A DNA stretch of 64,000 nucleotides. Origin: Comamonas sp. lk. Its GTDB lineage: Bacteria; Pseudomonadota; Gammaproteobacteria; Burkholderiales; Burkholderiaceae_C. The stretch spans positions 1-64,000 of the forward strand of contig CAMELV010000003.1 of assembly GCA_945925985.1 (NCBI GenBank), read 5' to 3'. The position numbers and the translations under genes were made by a program. The notes under the pieces were generated by a model that did no database searches, had not been told where the DNA came from, and was given only the letters and a program-made list of their open reading frames with translations. Of the stretch, positions 15,111-25,596 are shown one piece after another. Each line of letters opens with the position of its first letter. Position 1 is the first letter of the stretch.

Positions 15111-18100
15111 TTAGCCGCCACTGCCTGCCTCAGCAGGAGCGGCGGCTTGCCAACGGCGGCGCAGCCATTGACCCAGATCATCCATGTAACAGTAGACCAC
15201 CGGCACCACCACCAGCGTCAGCAGTGATGAGGTGATGACGCCGCCGATCACGGCCTGGCCCATCGGGGCGCGCATTTCGGAGCCCTCGGTCAGCGCAAAG
15301 GCCAGCGGCACCATACCGAAGATCATGGCCAGCGTGGTCATCAGGATCGGGCGCAGCCGTACCTTGGCGGCCAGCAGCAGGGCCTCGCTGCGTTCCATGC
15401 CGTCGTCCCGGGCCCGGATCGCAAAGTCCACCAGCAAAATGGCGTTCTTGGTCACCAGGCCCATCAGCATGATGACACCGATGACCGAGAACATCGACAG
15501 CGTTGAGTTGAACATCATCAGCGCCAGCACCACGCCGATCAGCGTCAGCGGCAGAGCGGTCATCAGCGCCAGCGGTTGCAAAAAGCTCTTGAACTGGCTG
15601 GCCAGAATCATGTAGATGAAGATCACGGCCAGGGCCAGCGCTGAGATGGCGTAGCTGAAGGCCTCGGCCATGTCCTTGGTGGCGCCGCCAAATCGGAAGC
15701 TGTAGCCCGGCGGCAAGGCGATGCTGTCCATCACTTTCTTGATGTCTGCGGACACCTCGCCGCTGGAGCGGCCCGACACATTGGCGCTCAGGGCGACCTC
15801 ACGGTTCAGGTCACGCCGGTTGATCTGGTTGGGGCCGATGGTGTCAGTCACTCGGGCCACCTGGCCCAGCCGCACAATGCGGGCGCTGCCGTCAGGCTGA
15901 GTGCCGATGTTGAAGGGCAACTGCTCCATGTCCTGCGGGCTGTTGCGCGCTGATGGTGCCAGCCGCACGTTGACGTCATAGGTCTGGTCATCGGGTGCGC
16001 GCCAGTTGCCCACGGTCTGTCCGGCCACCAGGGTGCGCAGCGCACTGCCGATCTGCGCCACGCTCAGGCCCAGGTCAGACGCTACGTCGCGCCGGACCTG
16101 AATGTCGAACGCCGGCTTGCCAGGCTTGGCCGTGGTGTCGAGGTCGACCAGGCCCGGGATGTTGCGCACCTGCTCCAGCGTCAGCCTTGACAGCCGCTCC
16201 AGCTCGGCCGTGTCGGGCCCCTGGATCGAGAAGGACAGCTGCTTTTGCCCACCGACCGAATCAGTCAGGCCAACATGGGTGACGGTGATGCCGGGCACCC
16301 GGCGCAGCCGCTCACGCAGTTGTACCGACATCTCATCCACCCCCAGTGTGCGGTCTTTGCGGTCCACCAAACGCACATAAATATTGGCGTACATCTTGCC
16401 CTGGGCGTTGCCGGTGTTGATGGTGGTCAGGGTGTAGCGCACTTCGGGGAAGGCGCGAATCACGGCCTCAACCTGGCGCGCCCGGCCCTCAGTCACCTCC
16501 AGCGACGAGCCCGCGGGCGTGTAAAAACTGAGCGTAGTCTCTGAAAAATCGGATTTAGGAACAAATTCGGTGCCCACCAGCGGCACCATGAAGACGCTGC
16601 CGACAAAAATAGCCAGCGCCAGCATCAGCGTCAGAACCTTGTGCCCCAGCGCCCGCCGCAGCACGCCCTGGTAGGCATCGGCCAGACTTTCGGTGGCGCG
16701 GTCAAACCAGCCGGTGACACGGCCTATGGTTTTGTCATACAGGGTTCGGCGACGCGGCACTCCGCCAGTGGCAGCGCCATGGGCCTCGATGCTCGGGTCA
16801 TGCCAGATGCTCGACAACATGGGGTCGAGCGTGAAGCTGACGAACATTGAAATCAGCACAGCGGCCACGATGGTGATGCCGAACTCATGGAAAAACTTGC
16901 CAATGATGCCGCCCATAAAGCCGATCGGCAAAAACACCGCCACAATCGACAGTGTGGTGGCCAGCACCGCCAGCCCGATCTCCTGCGTGCCGTCGAGCGA
17001 GGCCTGGTAGGCGCTCTTGCCCATTTGCACATGGCGCACGATGTTTTCGCGCACCACAATCGCGTCGTCAATCAGCAGGCCCACGCACAGGCTCAGCGCC
17101 ATCAGCGTGATCATGTTGATGGTAAAGCCGGCCATGTACATGAACAAAAAGGAGCCAATCAGCGCGATCGGCAGCGTCAGCCCGGTGATGACCGTGGAGC
17201 GCCAGGAGTTCAGGAACAAAAATACGATCAGCACCGTCAGTACCGCACCTTCGATCAAGGTGCGGCGCACGTTGTCTACAGACACGCGGATCTGGCGCGA
17301 GCCGTCGGTGATCTGCTCCAGTCGCACGCCAGGCGGCAGCTGGTCTTTCATGGCGGCCATGGTCTTGATCAGGCCATCCACCACGGCAATGGTGTTTTCG
17401 TCTTGCGACTTCTGCACATTGAGCAGCAGCGTGCGCTGGCCGTTGTACAGCGCCAGGCTCTCGGCTTCCTGCGCGTCGTCGCTAACGCGGGCCAACTGCT
17501 CCAGACGCACCGGGGCACCGCCCTTGCGCGCCACGATGATGCGACCGAAGTCCTCCGGCCGCTGCAGCCGCCCGGCAATCTGGATCACCCGCTCCTGCTC
17601 CAGCGAGCGGATGGCGCCCAAGGGCAGGTCCTGGTTCTCGTTGCGTACTGCGGTCACCACCTGGTCGGGCGAAATGCCAAAGCTCTCCAGCGCCTGAGGG
17701 TTCAGGTAGAGGTTGATCTCCCGCCGGGTGCCGCCCACCAGGGTGACCGAGCCGACGCCGCGCACGTTCTCAAAGCGTTTTTTCAGGGTCTGTTCGGCCC
17801 AGTTGCTCAGTTCGACCGCACTGGGCACCCCGCCCTTGGCGGCGGCCGGGTCGGCCAGCACCGCCACTGACCAGATGGCGCGGGCCGACGGGTCAAAGCG
17901 CAGTACCCGCGGCTCCTTGACCTCGGCGCGCAGGTTGGGCTTGATGGAGGCCACTTTTTCGCGCACATCGTCGGCCGCTTTGCGACCATCGATGTTCAGG
18001 TTGAACTCGATCACCACGACCGATTGGCCCTCATAGCTGCGCGAGGTCAGCGCGCTGATGCCGGCGATCGAGTTGACGCCTTCCTCGATCTTGCGCGAAA

Positions 18101-18287
18101 CCTCACTCTCCACAATCTCGGGCGCAGCGCCCGGGTAGTCGGCAATCACCACCACGGTGGGGAAGTCGATGTTGGGGAACTGGTCGACCTGAAGCCGTTG
18201 CAGTGAGAACAGGCCCAATACCACCAGGGCCAGCATGACCATGGTGGCAAAGACCGGGTTTTGAAGACTGACGCGGGTGAACCACAT
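15111..18287 (-). CDS. RND efflux permease (HAE1, AcrB/MdtB-like)
   Basis: 1058 residues, full length for a hydrophobe/amphiphile RND pump. The twelve-helix pattern with two large periplasmic loops is present. TM1 is followed by [20 protein letters not shown], and TM4 carries [20 protein letters not shown] with the paired Asp of the proton relay. The C-terminal TM10-12 region [15 protein letters not shown] is typical of drug pumps rather than metal pumps. It exports drugs, solvents or fatty-acid-like compounds using proton motive force. The adaptor gene ends three bases upstream, and the operon also holds tetR, pcm, rhodanese and tolC. The substrate cannot be predicted from sequence. Confidence 0.92.
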   Translation of the reverse strand: MWFTRVSLQNPVFATMVMLALVVLGLFSLQRLQVDQFPNIDFPTVVVIADYPGAAPEIVESEVSRKIEEGVNSIAGISALTSRSYEGQSVVVIEFNLNIDGRKAADDVREKVASIKPNLRAEVKEPRVLRFDPSARAIWSVAVLADPAAAKGGVPSAVELSNWAEQTLKKRFENVRGVGSVTLVGGTRREINLYLNPQALESFGISPDQVVTAVRNENQDLPLGAIRSLEQERVIQIAGRLQRPEDFGRIIVARKGGAPVRLEQLARVSDDAQEAESLALYNGQRTLLLNVQKSQDENTIAVVDGLIKTMAAMKDQLPPGVRLEQITDGSRQIRVSVDNVRRTLIEGAVLTVLIVFLFLNSWRSTVITGLTLPIALIGSFLFMYMAGFTINMITLMALSLCVGLLIDDAIVVRENIVRHVQMGKSAYQASLDGTQEIGLAVLATTLSIVAVFLPIGFMGGIIGKFFHEFGITIVAAVLISMFVSFTLDPMLSSIWHDPSIEAHGAATGGVPRRRTLYDKTIGRVTGWFDRATESLADAYQGVLRRALGHKVLTLMLALAIFVGSVFMVPLVGTEFVPKSDFSETTLSFYTPAGSSLEVTEGRARQVEAVIRAFPEVRYTLTTINTGNAQGKMYANIYVRLVDRKDRTLGVDEMSVQLRERLRRVPGITVTHVGLTDSVGGQKQLSFSIQGPDTAELERLSRLTLEQVRNIPGLVDLDTTAKPGKPAFDIQVRRDVASDLGLSVAQIGSALRTLVAGQTVGNWRAPDDQTYDVNVRLAPSARNSPQDMEQLPFNIGTQPDGSARIVRLGQVARVTDTIGPNQINRRDLNREVALSANVSGRSSGEVSADIKKVMDSIALPPGYSFRFGGATKDMAEAFSYAISALALAVIFIYMILASQFKSFLQPLALMTALPLTLIGVVLALMMFNSTLSMFSVIGVIMLMGLVTKNAILLVDFAIRARDDGMERSEALLLAAKVRLRPILMTTLAMIFGMVPLAFALTEGSEMRAPMGQAVIGGVITSSLLTLVVVPVVYCYMDDLGQWLRRRWQAAAPAEAGSGG

Positions 18288-18290
18288 GGC

Positions 18291-19421
18291 TTATTGGCCC
18301 TGCGGCAGTTTGACCCGGGTGCCCGCTCGCAGGCTGCCCACGCTGCCGGACAGCAGCAGTGCGTTCTCCGCCAAGCCTTTGATGGCAATCAGGCTTTGCC
18401 CGTCGCGTTCGCCGCGGGCGCCCAGCTCGACGGTTTGGTGCAGCACCGCCCCGTCCTGGATCAGTTGCACGTAGGGCAGGGGCTTGTCGGTGCGCACGGC
18501 GCTGAGTGGCACGGCTGGCATGCTCAGGCTGCCGGTGGTCAATGTACCTTGGGCAAACAGGCCCTGACGCAGACCGGCGTTGGGTTCCACTGCCAGATAG
18601 GCCAGCACGGCCCGGCTGCCGGACAGGGCGCTGGGGTTGACACGCACCACTTTGGCGGTCAGCGGCGCTGTGGCGCCTTCAATATTGAGGCGCGCCACCT
18701 GCCCGGTCTTGACCCGCAGCGAATCGGCCGGGCTGACGCTGGCCTCCAGTTCGAGCCGGCTCAGGTCCACGATTTCCAGAATACGGGTGTCAATCGCCAC
18801 CCGCTCGCCGGGTTGCGCCAGCCGCTGCGACACCAGGCCTGCCATCGGTGCGCGGAGCACGGTGTCGTCCAGCGATTTGGCGGCCAGGTCGGCCCCGGCC
18901 TGGGCGGCCCGGTAGCTGGCCTCGGCCGCGGTCAGGCTGGCCAAAGAGGTGTCGAGCGCGGTCTTGGAAATAAAGCCCTGGTCCACCAGCGAGCGGTTGT
19001 TCTCGAAGCTGCGCCGGGCAATATCCACCTGGGCCCGCGCCGCTTCAGCCTGCTGCTGCGCCTGGCGTACCCGTGCTTGCGATTCAGTGGCCTCGATGCG
19101 GGCCACCACCTGGCCGACTGTGACCCGGTCTCCTTCACGCAATGTCAAACCCTGCAGCTCACCGGCCACCCGGGCCTTGACAAAGGCCGTGTTGGCGGCG
19201 CGCAAGGGGCCAGCGATGGCCAGGCCCTGAACCAGGTCGACCGTTTTGAGCCGTACCAGGTCAGCTGGCGCCAGCTCCACCACGGCCTGGATTTTTTGCG
19301 CAGCCTGTTGGGCTTCGAGTGCGGCTTGTTGCGCCTGACGTCCCGAAACCAAACGCCAGGCGCCCGCCGCCAGAGCGGCCAGAACGAGCGCGAATACCAA
19401 CCATTTCAACCAGGATTTCAT
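18291..19421 (-). CDS. RND efflux periplasmic adaptor (membrane fusion protein)
   Basis: 376 residues. A membrane anchor (MKSWLKWLVFALVLAALAAG) precedes a barrel-sandwich/lipoyl half (VKARVAGELQGLTLREGDRV, about 90-110), an alpha-hairpin rich in Ala/Gln (about 115-195), the second lipoyl half (LRAPMAGLVSQRLAQPGERV, about 200) and beta-barrel and membrane-proximal domains. It links the RND permease to TolC. Start at ATG 19421, overlapping the tetR stop by four bases (ATGA); the longer open frame to 19559 has no signal sequence. No lipobox Cys is present, so it is membrane anchored rather than a lipoprotein. Confidence 0.9.
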   Translation of the reverse strand: MKSWLKWLVFALVLAALAAGAWRLVSGRQAQQAALEAQQAAQKIQAVVELAPADLVRLKTVDLVQGLAIAGPLRAANTAFVKARVAGELQGLTLREGDRVTVGQVVARIEATESQARVRQAQQQAEAARAQVDIARRSFENNRSLVDQGFISKTALDTSLASLTAAEASYRAAQAGADLAAKSLDDTVLRAPMAGLVSQRLAQPGERVAIDTRILEIVDLSRLELEASVSPADSLRVKTGQVARLNIEGATAPLTAKVVRVNPSALSGSRAVLAYLAVEPNAGLRQGLFAQGTLTTGSLSMPAVPLSAVRTDKPLPYVQLIQDGAVLHQTVELGARGERDGQSLIAIKGLAENALLLSGSVGSLRAGTRVKLPQGQ

Positions 19422-20116
19422 AGTGCAGAAGAGCCCGCGGAGGGCAGGGGGAGTGGACGAACGCTCAGGCCGGCGAGCAGGGTTTCGGCCTGAACAGCAA
19501 TGTAGTGTTCGGGATCGATCTTGGCGGCGCCGACACAGGTGCCCAGCGAGTGTTTCCACATCGCCAGAAACATCAGCGGCGCCATCACCGTGTAGACGCC
19601 GTATTTCATGTCGATCACGTGGAACTCGCCGCGGTCTACGCCGCGCTGCAGGATGCGCCGGATCAGTTCGTTCCCGGGCAGCACCACCTCGTGCTCAAAA
19701 AACGCCGCCAATTCCGGGAAATTGCGCGCCTCGCTCATGATCAGCTTGGTGATGCCCGAGGCCTTGGTCGAGCCGATGCGCTCCCACCAGCTGCGCATGC
19801 AGTAGCGCAGCATGTCGGCGGTGCTGCCCGTGAACAGCTCAAATTCGGCATTCCATTCCAAAAAGCGGCCAATGATGTTCTCACGCACCACCGCTTTGAA
19901 CAGCTCTTCCTTGCTGGCAAAGTACAAAAATAGCGTGCCCTTGGACACGCCGGCCAGCTTGGCGACCTCTTCGGCTTTGGTGGCGGCAAAGCCCTTTTGC
20001 ACAAACAGCTCCAGCGCCGCCTCCAGCAGCTCGCCCGGACGCGCATCTTTGCGCCGCTCACGGCGGGCATGAACAGCGGGATCGGTCGGGCCAAGCAGGT
20101 TGAGGAGAGAGGGCAT
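19418..20116 (-). CDS. TetR/AcrR family repressor of the RND operon
   Basis: 232 residues. The N-terminal helix-turn-helix (AEEVAKLAGVSKGTLFLYFASKEELFKAVV, about 43-72; core GVSKGTLFLYFASK) is classical TetR. The remaining 150 residues form the ligand-binding domain. It is the first gene of the operon and overlaps the adaptor start, so it very likely represses its own operon and is released by a pump substrate. A perfect ACTAAT/ATTAGT inverted repeat lies 10 bases upstream of the start codon (20126-20142). Confidence 0.88.
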   Translation of the reverse strand: MPSLLNLLGPTDPAVHARRERRKDARPGELLEAALELFVQKGFAATKAEEVAKLAGVSKGTLFLYFASKEELFKAVVRENIIGRFLEWNAEFELFTGSTADMLRYCMRSWWERIGSTKASGITKLIMSEARNFPELAAFFEHEVVLPGNELIRRILQRGVDRGEFHVIDMKYGVYTVMAPLMFLAMWKHSLGTCVGAAKIDPEHYIAVQAETLLAGLSVRPLPLPSAGSSAL

Positions 20117-20125
20117 AAATTACTG

Positions 20126-20142
20126 ACTAATTGGTTATTAGT
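20126..20142. promoter_or_regulatory. candidate TetR operator upstream of the efflux operon
   Basis: ACTAAT-TGGTT-ATTAGT is a perfect six-base inverted repeat with a five-base spacer, in an AT-rich patch directly upstream of the tetR start. Size and position suit an autoregulatory TetR site that blocks transcription initiation. Inferred by eye. Confidence 0.5.
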
Positions 20143-20257
20143 GTAAGGTTTAAGGGTAACCCTGTCAATTGGCGAGGACATTGGCTGACCGATTGCCTAC
20201 AGAAAAGACACTTCAGCCGCTCTCCTCAGCACCCATCCCGGCACCCCAAAAAACACG

Positions 20258-20653
20258 TCATTCGGCTAACCAGGGTTGAACAAACGCAAACCAAGCACCG
20301 ATCACGAAAAAGGCCAAGCTGACCAAGTACACCCTCAATGAAACTTTGCGTGTGCGCTGGCAAGCGTCGCGCAGGGCGGGGTCAGTGGGGCAGGGTGCAT
20401 GGCGGTTGCGCCATTGCAAGACGCCACTTCCGGTCATCATCAAGCCGGCCAAGGCAAAGACTGCCTCCTTGTGCTCGCTGAGCCAGACGACTTGCGGGAA
20501 CGCCGAGACCAACGACGACAGCGCGGCTCCGGCCCCCAGTGCAACCAAGAGAGCCGGGATGGCGCAGCATACCAAGGTGCCGGATGTGGCGAACAAGCTG
20601 GCAACAGATGTCCAGAGGCTGCGGCGCGATTCAGCAACACCGTCCGGGCTCAT
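20258..20653 (-). CDS. MerT-like membrane transport protein
   Basis: 131 residues with three hydrophobic segments (about 15-50, 60-80, 105-125). The first contains TLVCCAIPALLVALGAGAAL, whose vicinal Cys pair and AIPALL motif are typical of MerT mercuric ion transporters and related proteins. A second pair of Cys lies in the loop after helix 2 (APCPTDPALRDAC), as in MerT. It is the last gene of the metal operon and overlaps the MerP-like gene by four bases, so the two form a MerT/MerP-style pair. No merA or merR is nearby, so the metal may not be mercury. Confidence 0.72.
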   Translation of the reverse strand: MSPDGVAESRRSLWTSVASLFATSGTLVCCAIPALLVALGAGAALSSLVSAFPQVVWLSEHKEAVFALAGLMMTGSGVLQWRNRHAPCPTDPALRDACQRTRKVSLRVYLVSLAFFVIGAWFAFVQPWLAE

Positions 20654-20976
20654 TTGCGAGCCTTTACTTCAGCCTTGATCTCCTCAACGGTTTTCTGCAC
20701 AGTTTCGAGTTTCACGACGTCGTAGCCGGCGTCGGTGATTTCGGCCTTAATGGCATTGCCATCCAGGGTTTGACCCTCCTTGGCCTCGATGGCAACGGTC
20801 TTTTTCTTCAGGTCGACGTAAACCGCTTTGGTAGCGGGCATGCTGGAAATGCGCTTTTCAATGCCCTGGGCGCAAAAAGCACACACCATGCCATTGACGG
20901 TAGCCTTGATGCTGGTTGCAGCAAATGAGGACCAAGTCGTTAATGCGAGTGCCAGGGAAATAGCTGGTTTTTTCAT
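20650..20976 (-). CDS. periplasmic heavy-metal-associated (HMA, MerP-like) protein
   Basis: 108 residues. A signal peptide (MKKPAISLALALTTWSSFAA) is followed by an HMA fold with the metal-binding CxxC in NGMVCAFCAQGIEK (about residues 28-41). The C-terminus is a basic, charged helix (VEEIKAEVKARK), longer than in MerP. It likely binds a soft metal in the periplasm and hands it to the MerT-like protein encoded next. GAGGA lies just upstream of the ATG. It has the beta-alpha-beta-beta-alpha-beta length expected of the family. Confidence 0.82.
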   Translation of the reverse strand: MKKPAISLALALTTWSSFAATSIKATVNGMVCAFCAQGIEKRISSMPATKAVYVDLKKKTVAIEAKEGQTLDGNAIKAEITDAGYDVVKLETVQKTVEEIKAEVKARK

Positions 20977-20986
20977 GGTGAAGTCC

Positions 20987-21637
20987 TCAAAAAATATACA
21001 TAAAGTTGACGCGCCCTTGAGCGCTGTTGCTCACGCCAAGTTCGAAAAAAAAGCGGTTGTGGATAAGGCGCAGCATCGGCGTTACTTCCACGCTGTTGGA
21101 CAGACCCGTCATTCGTCTTGCTTCTACGACCAACCAAGGCTGGGTTTCGTCGTAATCCACTTCATAAAAAGAAAATCCCAGCCGCGCTGACGCGACGTCA
21201 TGGTTGATGCCATCCGCCCGGTAGAGCCTGGCCGTCGCAGAGGCATAGACGCGGGTGGTTTCGTAGTCCACCTGAATACCCGGCGAAGCCATAGCCTTGG
21301 AACCCACAAAATCATTGCCAGTCACATAGCCCAAGCCACCCAAAAACCAGATATTGGCCTGAGCTTGCGGCATATTCCAGCGTTTCACCAGCCGGGTGTA
21401 AGTCACATCTGCCAACTGGCGGTTTTTGCTCTCGTCGTCGGAGCGCATGTAAAGCGTGGACACGCCTAGGGCATCACGCGGCGTCAGGGCGTAGTTGACA
21501 AAAACCTCTTGCCAGTTGGGGCTGAAATCGCCCATCGCCATCCAGCTGTCCTTGAACCCCATGGGGCCGCCAAAGGCAGGCATTGCCATCGCGACAACGA
21601 GGGAAGCCAATAGTTTGTTGCGTAACCGCCCGTTCAT
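20987..21637 (-). CDS. outer-membrane-like protein of the metal operon
   Basis: 216 residues with a signal peptide (LLASLVVAMAMPAFGGP) and a mature part made of alternating hydrophobic/aromatic strands (for example QANIWFLGGLGYVTG and RFFFELGVSNSAQGRVNFMYIF, shortened here) ending in Phe. This is the signature of a small outer membrane beta-barrel. I do not recognise a named family. It overlaps the CusF-like gene upstream by four bases and is followed 10 bases later by the MerP-like gene, so it belongs to the metal-efflux operon. It could be a porin-like exit path or a structural outer membrane protein. Confidence 0.65.
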   Translation of the reverse strand: MNGRLRNKLLASLVVAMAMPAFGGPMGFKDSWMAMGDFSPNWQEVFVNYALTPRDALGVSTLYMRSDDESKNRQLADVTYTRLVKRWNMPQAQANIWFLGGLGYVTGNDFVGSKAMASPGIQVDYETTRVYASATARLYRADGINHDVASARLGFSFYEVDYDETQPWLVVEARRMTGLSNSVEVTPMLRLIHNRFFFELGVSNSAQGRVNFMYIF

Positions 21638-21915
21638 TTGGCTGGCTCCATCTGATCGACGACAAGATGGCCGTTCATTTCCGTGACGGTGAATCGAACC
21701 TTCTGCCCCACTTTGAAAGGCGCTAGTTTGACCGTCTCAGCCACTTTGAAAGGCATGGTCATCGCGGCCATGCCAATACTCTTGATGGGCTGGTGATAGA
21801 GGGTGACGCGTGCTCTCTCAGGCTCAATTTTGACAATGCGTGCCTGTGTCCAATCGGGTACTGCCCAGGCGGAAGTTGTGCAGGTCAGCCCTAAAGCCCA
21901 AAGTCTGTGTTTCAT
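21634..21915 (-). CDS. CusF-like periplasmic metal-binding protein
   Basis: 93 residues: signal peptide (MKHRLWALGLTCTTSAWAVP) and a CusF/EfeB-type small OB-fold (about 22-90). The metal motif region IKSIGMAAMTMPFKV (about 45-59) matches the Cu(I)/Ag(I) site of CusF with its Met ligands and the W-containing N-terminal strand. It probably delivers copper or silver to the RND pump of the same operon. It overlaps the following outer-membrane-like gene by four bases. Confidence 0.82.
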   Translation of the reverse strand: MKHRLWALGLTCTTSAWAVPDWTQARIVKIEPERARVTLYHQPIKSIGMAAMTMPFKVAETVKLAPFKVGQKVRFTVTEMNGHLVVDQMEPAK

Positions 21916-21988
21916 AAGAATCCTTATCAGCGCGGCGATACGCCCCTACAAAACCCGCAAGTTTCGGACGCGCTCCAGACAGGCGACC

Positions 21989-22369
21989 TTATTTGATCGT
22001 GAATCGCACGGTCACGTTCTTGCCAACGACATTGCTCAGGGCAGCCACGAGCTTGTCACCTTTGCCCAGCTTGACGCCCATGACGCGCAGGGTGTTGTCG
22101 CTGGCTTCCTTGATGTCTGCTTCGACCTTCTTGCTGCCTTGCAAAACGGTGAGCTTGCCGGTAATGCCTTTGGCGGCCAGCGGCTTGCCATGGTCCATCA
22201 GGTAAATCGTAGCGCCATCGGCCTGTGCCACCAGCTCAAAGCTCAGGTCGTTGGCCGTCTGTACGATGCCGCCATGCTGGGGCTTGGCGTCGCCATGGGA
22301 CTGGGCCGGATTTATGCACAGACTGGACAGGACCAAGCCAGCCACTGAAATCAAATGCTTCATCTTCAT
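21989..22369 (-). CDS. periplasmic hypothetical protein of the metal operon
   Basis: 126 residues from ATG 22369, chosen because AGGAG lies nine bases upstream; the frame runs further to 22432 without support. A signal peptide (KHLISVAGLVLSSLCINPAQS) is followed by a His-containing mature N-terminus (HGDAKPQHGGIV) and a beta-rich domain with MDHGKPLAAKG. The family is not recognised. The His clusters and position directly after the RND pump suggest a metal chaperone or sensor. Confidence 0.68.
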   Translation of the reverse strand: MKMKHLISVAGLVLSSLCINPAQSHGDAKPQHGGIVQTANDLSFELVAQADGATIYLMDHGKPLAAKGITGKLTVLQGSKKVEADIKEASDNTLRVMGVKLGKGDKLVAALSNVVGKNVTVRFTIK

Positions 22370-22436
22370 GTTTCTTAACTCCTTGAAGGGCGTGGTGCGC
22401 TTGAAGGCGGCACCACCAAGCCTGTCGATCAACGCC

Positions 22437-25400
22437 TCAGAATGATTCTTGGACCTGTTGTTGTGCTTCCCCGTCGGTGCTACTTTGCTTCAAAAGCCGA
22501 TCTGTGGCCTCGGCACCAAAGAGCCAGAACAGCAGCGGTGTAAGCAAGGTGTCCAGCAGCGTGGAACTGATCAAGCCGCCAAAGATAACCACCGCTACAG
22601 GATGCAGGATCTCCTTGCCCGGCGCATCAGCGGCCATCAGCAGCGGCGTCAATGCAAAGGCCGCGACGAGTGCCGTCATCAGCACCGGAGTCAGCCGCTC
22701 GATCGAGCCGCGCACGATCATGGCCTGGCTGAAGGTCTCACCCTCAAAACGGCACAGGTTAATGTAATGGCTGATCTTCAGGATGCCGTTGCGCGTGGCA
22801 ATGCCCGCCAAGGTGATGAAGCCCACCATCGTCGCCACTGACAGCGTCACGCCAGCCAGCCACATGGCGACCACGCTGCCGATCAGTGCCAACGGAATGT
22901 TGGCCATGATGATGCCCGCCAGCACCGCCGAGCGATAGCGCGAATACAGCACCAGGAACATCAGCGCCAGCGACACCAACGACAAACCCACGATCTGGCT
23001 GGTAGCCTGCTCCTGCGCCTGGAATTGACCCTCCAAATTGACGAAGCTACCGCTGGGCAGCGCAGTGGCTGCGATGGCTTGGCGGATGTCGGCCACGATG
23101 CGGCCCATGTCGGAGCCGTCGCTATTGGCATAGACAACGATGCGCCGACGGCCGTTCTCGCGCCCAATTTGGTTGGGGCCGTCGGCTTCGGTCACCGTGG
23201 CGAAGCTGGACACCGGCAGGCGTCCGGCCGGCGTGTCAACCAGCGTGCGCGCCAGGTCCTGTGGACTGCGCTTGTCGTCGGGCAGTCGAAGTACCAACTC
23301 ATAGCGTCTGGCCCCATCCACAATTTGCGAACCGTGGGCACCGTCTGTCAGGGCCTTCAGAATGCGCAGGGCCTCGCCCGGAGGCAGGCCTGTCTGCGCC
23401 AGTCGCTGCGGATCGAGCCTGACCATGATCTGAGGGATCAGGACCTGCTTCTCCACCGTCAGGTCTACCAGGCCAGGGATGTTGGCCAGCTTGCCGCGCA
23501 TCTGCTCGGCCAGCCCGCGCAGGGTATCGGTGTCGTCGCCGTAAATCTTGACCGCAATTTGCGCCCGGACGCCCGAGAGCAGATGGTCCAGCCGGTGAGA
23601 GATGGGCTGCCCAATGGCCACTTGCGCGGGCAATACGACCAGTTGGGCGCGGATGCGGGCCATCACTTGCTCGCGATCGACCGGACTGCCATCGCGATGC
23701 AAGTCCACATCGATCTCGGTTGAATGCACGCCCTCGGCATGCTCGTCGAGTTCAGCTCGGCCAGTACGCCGCCCCACCTGACTGACGCCAGGCACCTGGC
23801 CAATCAGTTGTTCAGCCACAGCCCCCATGCGGTTGGACTCGGCCAGCGAGGTGCCTGGGTTGAACAGCAGAGACAGCACCAGCGAACCTTCGTTAAAGGC
23901 CGGCAGAAAGGCGCGCGGGAAAAAGGGCACACTGGCGGCGGCCAAGGCGACAGCCACAACCGCGGCACTGATCAGGACCCTTGCCCGCGGAAAGGACCAG
24001 TTGAGCAGCCTTCGGTCCCAGGCCTTAAGGCGCGTCACCACGGGGCTGTCCCCGTGTCCCAGTTGTTTCATCCTGGGAAGCAAGTAGCTACACAGAACCG
24101 GGGTCACCGTCATTGACACCGCCATCGATGCCAGGATGGAGACAATGTAAGCAATACCCAAGGGCGCGAACAGACGGCCTTCGATGCCTGGCAAGGCGAA
24201 CAGAGGCACGAACACCAGCACAACGATCACCGTGGCGTAAACAATGCCTGAGCGCACCTCGACGCTGGCCTGTTGCACGACCGCCATCACCGGCCGCGGC
24301 TGGGCTAGGACTTGGTTCTCCTTGAGCCGACGCAAAATATTCTCAACGTCAACCACGGCATCGTCCACCAATTCGCCAATTGCAATCGCCAAGCCGCCCA
24401 GGGTCATGACGTTGATCGACTGGTCCAGCCAGCGAAAGACCAAAGCCGTGACCGCCAGCGACAGGGGGATGGCGACCAAGGAAATCAGCGTGGTGCGTGC
24501 GGACAGCAAGAACACGAACAGCACGATGGCCACAATTACCGCGCCATCGCGCAGCGCCTCCGTCACATTGCCAATGGAGGCCTTGATGAAATCGGCCTGA
24601 CGAAACAGCACCTGTGGTTTGGCAAGTCCCTTTGGAAGGCCGGCCTGGAGGTCACTCAAGGCTTGCTCAATCTGCTGACTGACCTTAACGGTATCTGCGG
24701 CCGGCTGCTTTTGCACACTCAGGATCACGGCAGGCTGCCCTTGGTAACCCGCATCGCCGCGTTTGAGGCCAGCGGCGAAACGAACTTGAGCCACCTGCTG
24801 CAGCAGCACGGGCCGGCCGTCCTTCCAAGCCACAGCCATGCCTTGCAAATCCTCCAGCCGCTGGGTACGGCCCATGTGACGAATGAGGTATTCACGGCTG
24901 TTGAGGTCGATGAAGCCACCCCCGGCGTTGCCGGCATAGCCGCGCAGGGCCTGCTCAACTTGGCTCAGTGAAATGCCCAACTGGGCCATGCGCGCCGGAT
25001 CGGGTTCCACACGAAGTTGGCGTACCTCGCCGCCGATGGGGATGACCTGGGAGACGCCAGCGATGCCGAGCAAGCGTGGCCGCAGCACAAAGTCGGCATA
25101 TTCACGGGCCTGCATGGGCGTGGCCGTGCCCTCGCCGCCTTGCAGCGGTAATGCAATCAGCATGATCTCGCCCATGATGGACGAGACCGGCCCCATCACG
25201 GGCGTGATATCGGCAGGCAGTTGGCTGCGCAGCTGCGCCAGTCGCTCTGCGACCAACTGACGGTTGCGGTAAATGTCGGTGCCCCAGTCGAATTCGGCGT
25301 AAACCACCGACAGGCCAATGCCCGAGGTAGAGCGCACCCTGGTCACACCGGGCATGCCGTTGAGGGCCGTCTCGATGGGGAAACTGACCAGTTGCTCGAC

Positions 25401-25580
25401 CTCCTCCGGCGCCATGCCACCCGCCTCAGTCAGCACCGTCACCAGGGGCTTGTTGAGGTCGGGAAAAACGTCGACAGGTGTACGCCAGGCGGTCAATGCC
25501 CCATAGACCATGAGTAAGGCCGCAAAGGCCAAAACGAACAGTCGGTTATGCAGGCTGTATTTAACGATCCAGTTGAACAT
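22437..25580 (-). CDS. heavy-metal RND efflux permease (HME, CusA/CzcA family)
   Basis: 1047 residues from ATG 25580; the frame is open to 25796 but that part overlaps the adaptor gene out of frame. The family start [20 protein letters not shown] and the periplasmic segment [20 protein letters not shown] (TE-containing) mark the heavy-metal branch. TM4 carries [19 protein letters not shown], rich in acidic residues; this differs from the DFG...DGA motif of CzcA and the AIG...DAA motif of CusA, so metal specificity is uncertain. It exports metal ions from cytoplasm or periplasm through the adaptor and TolC encoded upstream. The neighbouring CusF-like protein favours Cu/Ag, while the His-rich partners would also suit Zn/Cd/Ni. 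Confidence 0.9.
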   Translation of the reverse strand: MFNWIVKYSLHNRLFVLAFAALLMVYGALTAWRTPVDVFPDLNKPLVTVLTEAGGMAPEEVEQLVSFPIETALNGMPGVTRVRSTSGIGLSVVYAEFDWGTDIYRNRQLVAERLAQLRSQLPADITPVMGPVSSIMGEIMLIALPLQGGEGTATPMQAREYADFVLRPRLLGIAGVSQVIPIGGEVRQLRVEPDPARMAQLGISLSQVEQALRGYAGNAGGGFIDLNSREYLIRHMGRTQRLEDLQGMAVAWKDGRPVLLQQVAQVRFAAGLKRGDAGYQGQPAVILSVQKQPAADTVKVSQQIEQALSDLQAGLPKGLAKPQVLFRQADFIKASIGNVTEALRDGAVIVAIVLFVFLLSARTTLISLVAIPLSLAVTALVFRWLDQSINVMTLGGLAIAIGELVDDAVVDVENILRRLKENQVLAQPRPVMAVVQQASVEVRSGIVYATVIVVLVFVPLFALPGIEGRLFAPLGIAYIVSILASMAVSMTVTPVLCSYLLPRMKQLGHGDSPVVTRLKAWDRRLLNWSFPRARVLISAAVVAVALAAASVPFFPRAFLPAFNEGSLVLSLLFNPGTSLAESNRMGAVAEQLIGQVPGVSQVGRRTGRAELDEHAEGVHSTEIDVDLHRDGSPVDREQVMARIRAQLVVLPAQVAIGQPISHRLDHLLSGVRAQIAVKIYGDDTDTLRGLAEQMRGKLANIPGLVDLTVEKQVLIPQIMVRLDPQRLAQTGLPPGEALRILKALTDGAHGSQIVDGARRYELVLRLPDDKRSPQDLARTLVDTPAGRLPVSSFATVTEADGPNQIGRENGRRRIVVYANSDGSDMGRIVADIRQAIAATALPSGSFVNLEGQFQAQEQATSQIVGLSLVSLALMFLVLYSRYRSAVLAGIIMANIPLALIGSVVAMWLAGVTLSVATMVGFITLAGIATRNGILKISHYINLCRFEGETFSQAMIVRGSIERLTPVLMTALVAAFALTPLLMAADAPGKEILHPVAVVIFGGLISSTLLDTLLTPLLFWLFGAEATDRLLKQSSTDGEAQQQVQESF

Positions 25581-25596
25581 GATGCGCCGTCTCTGT

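Noticed and set aside
20258..20976. Complete mercury resistance operon
   Set aside because: MerT- and MerP-like genes are present, but no merA or merR is visible and the genes sit in an RND metal-efflux operon.
22370..22432. N-terminal extension of the periplasmic protein at 21989
   Set aside because: The extension would bury the signal peptide; AGGAG lies directly before ATG 22369.
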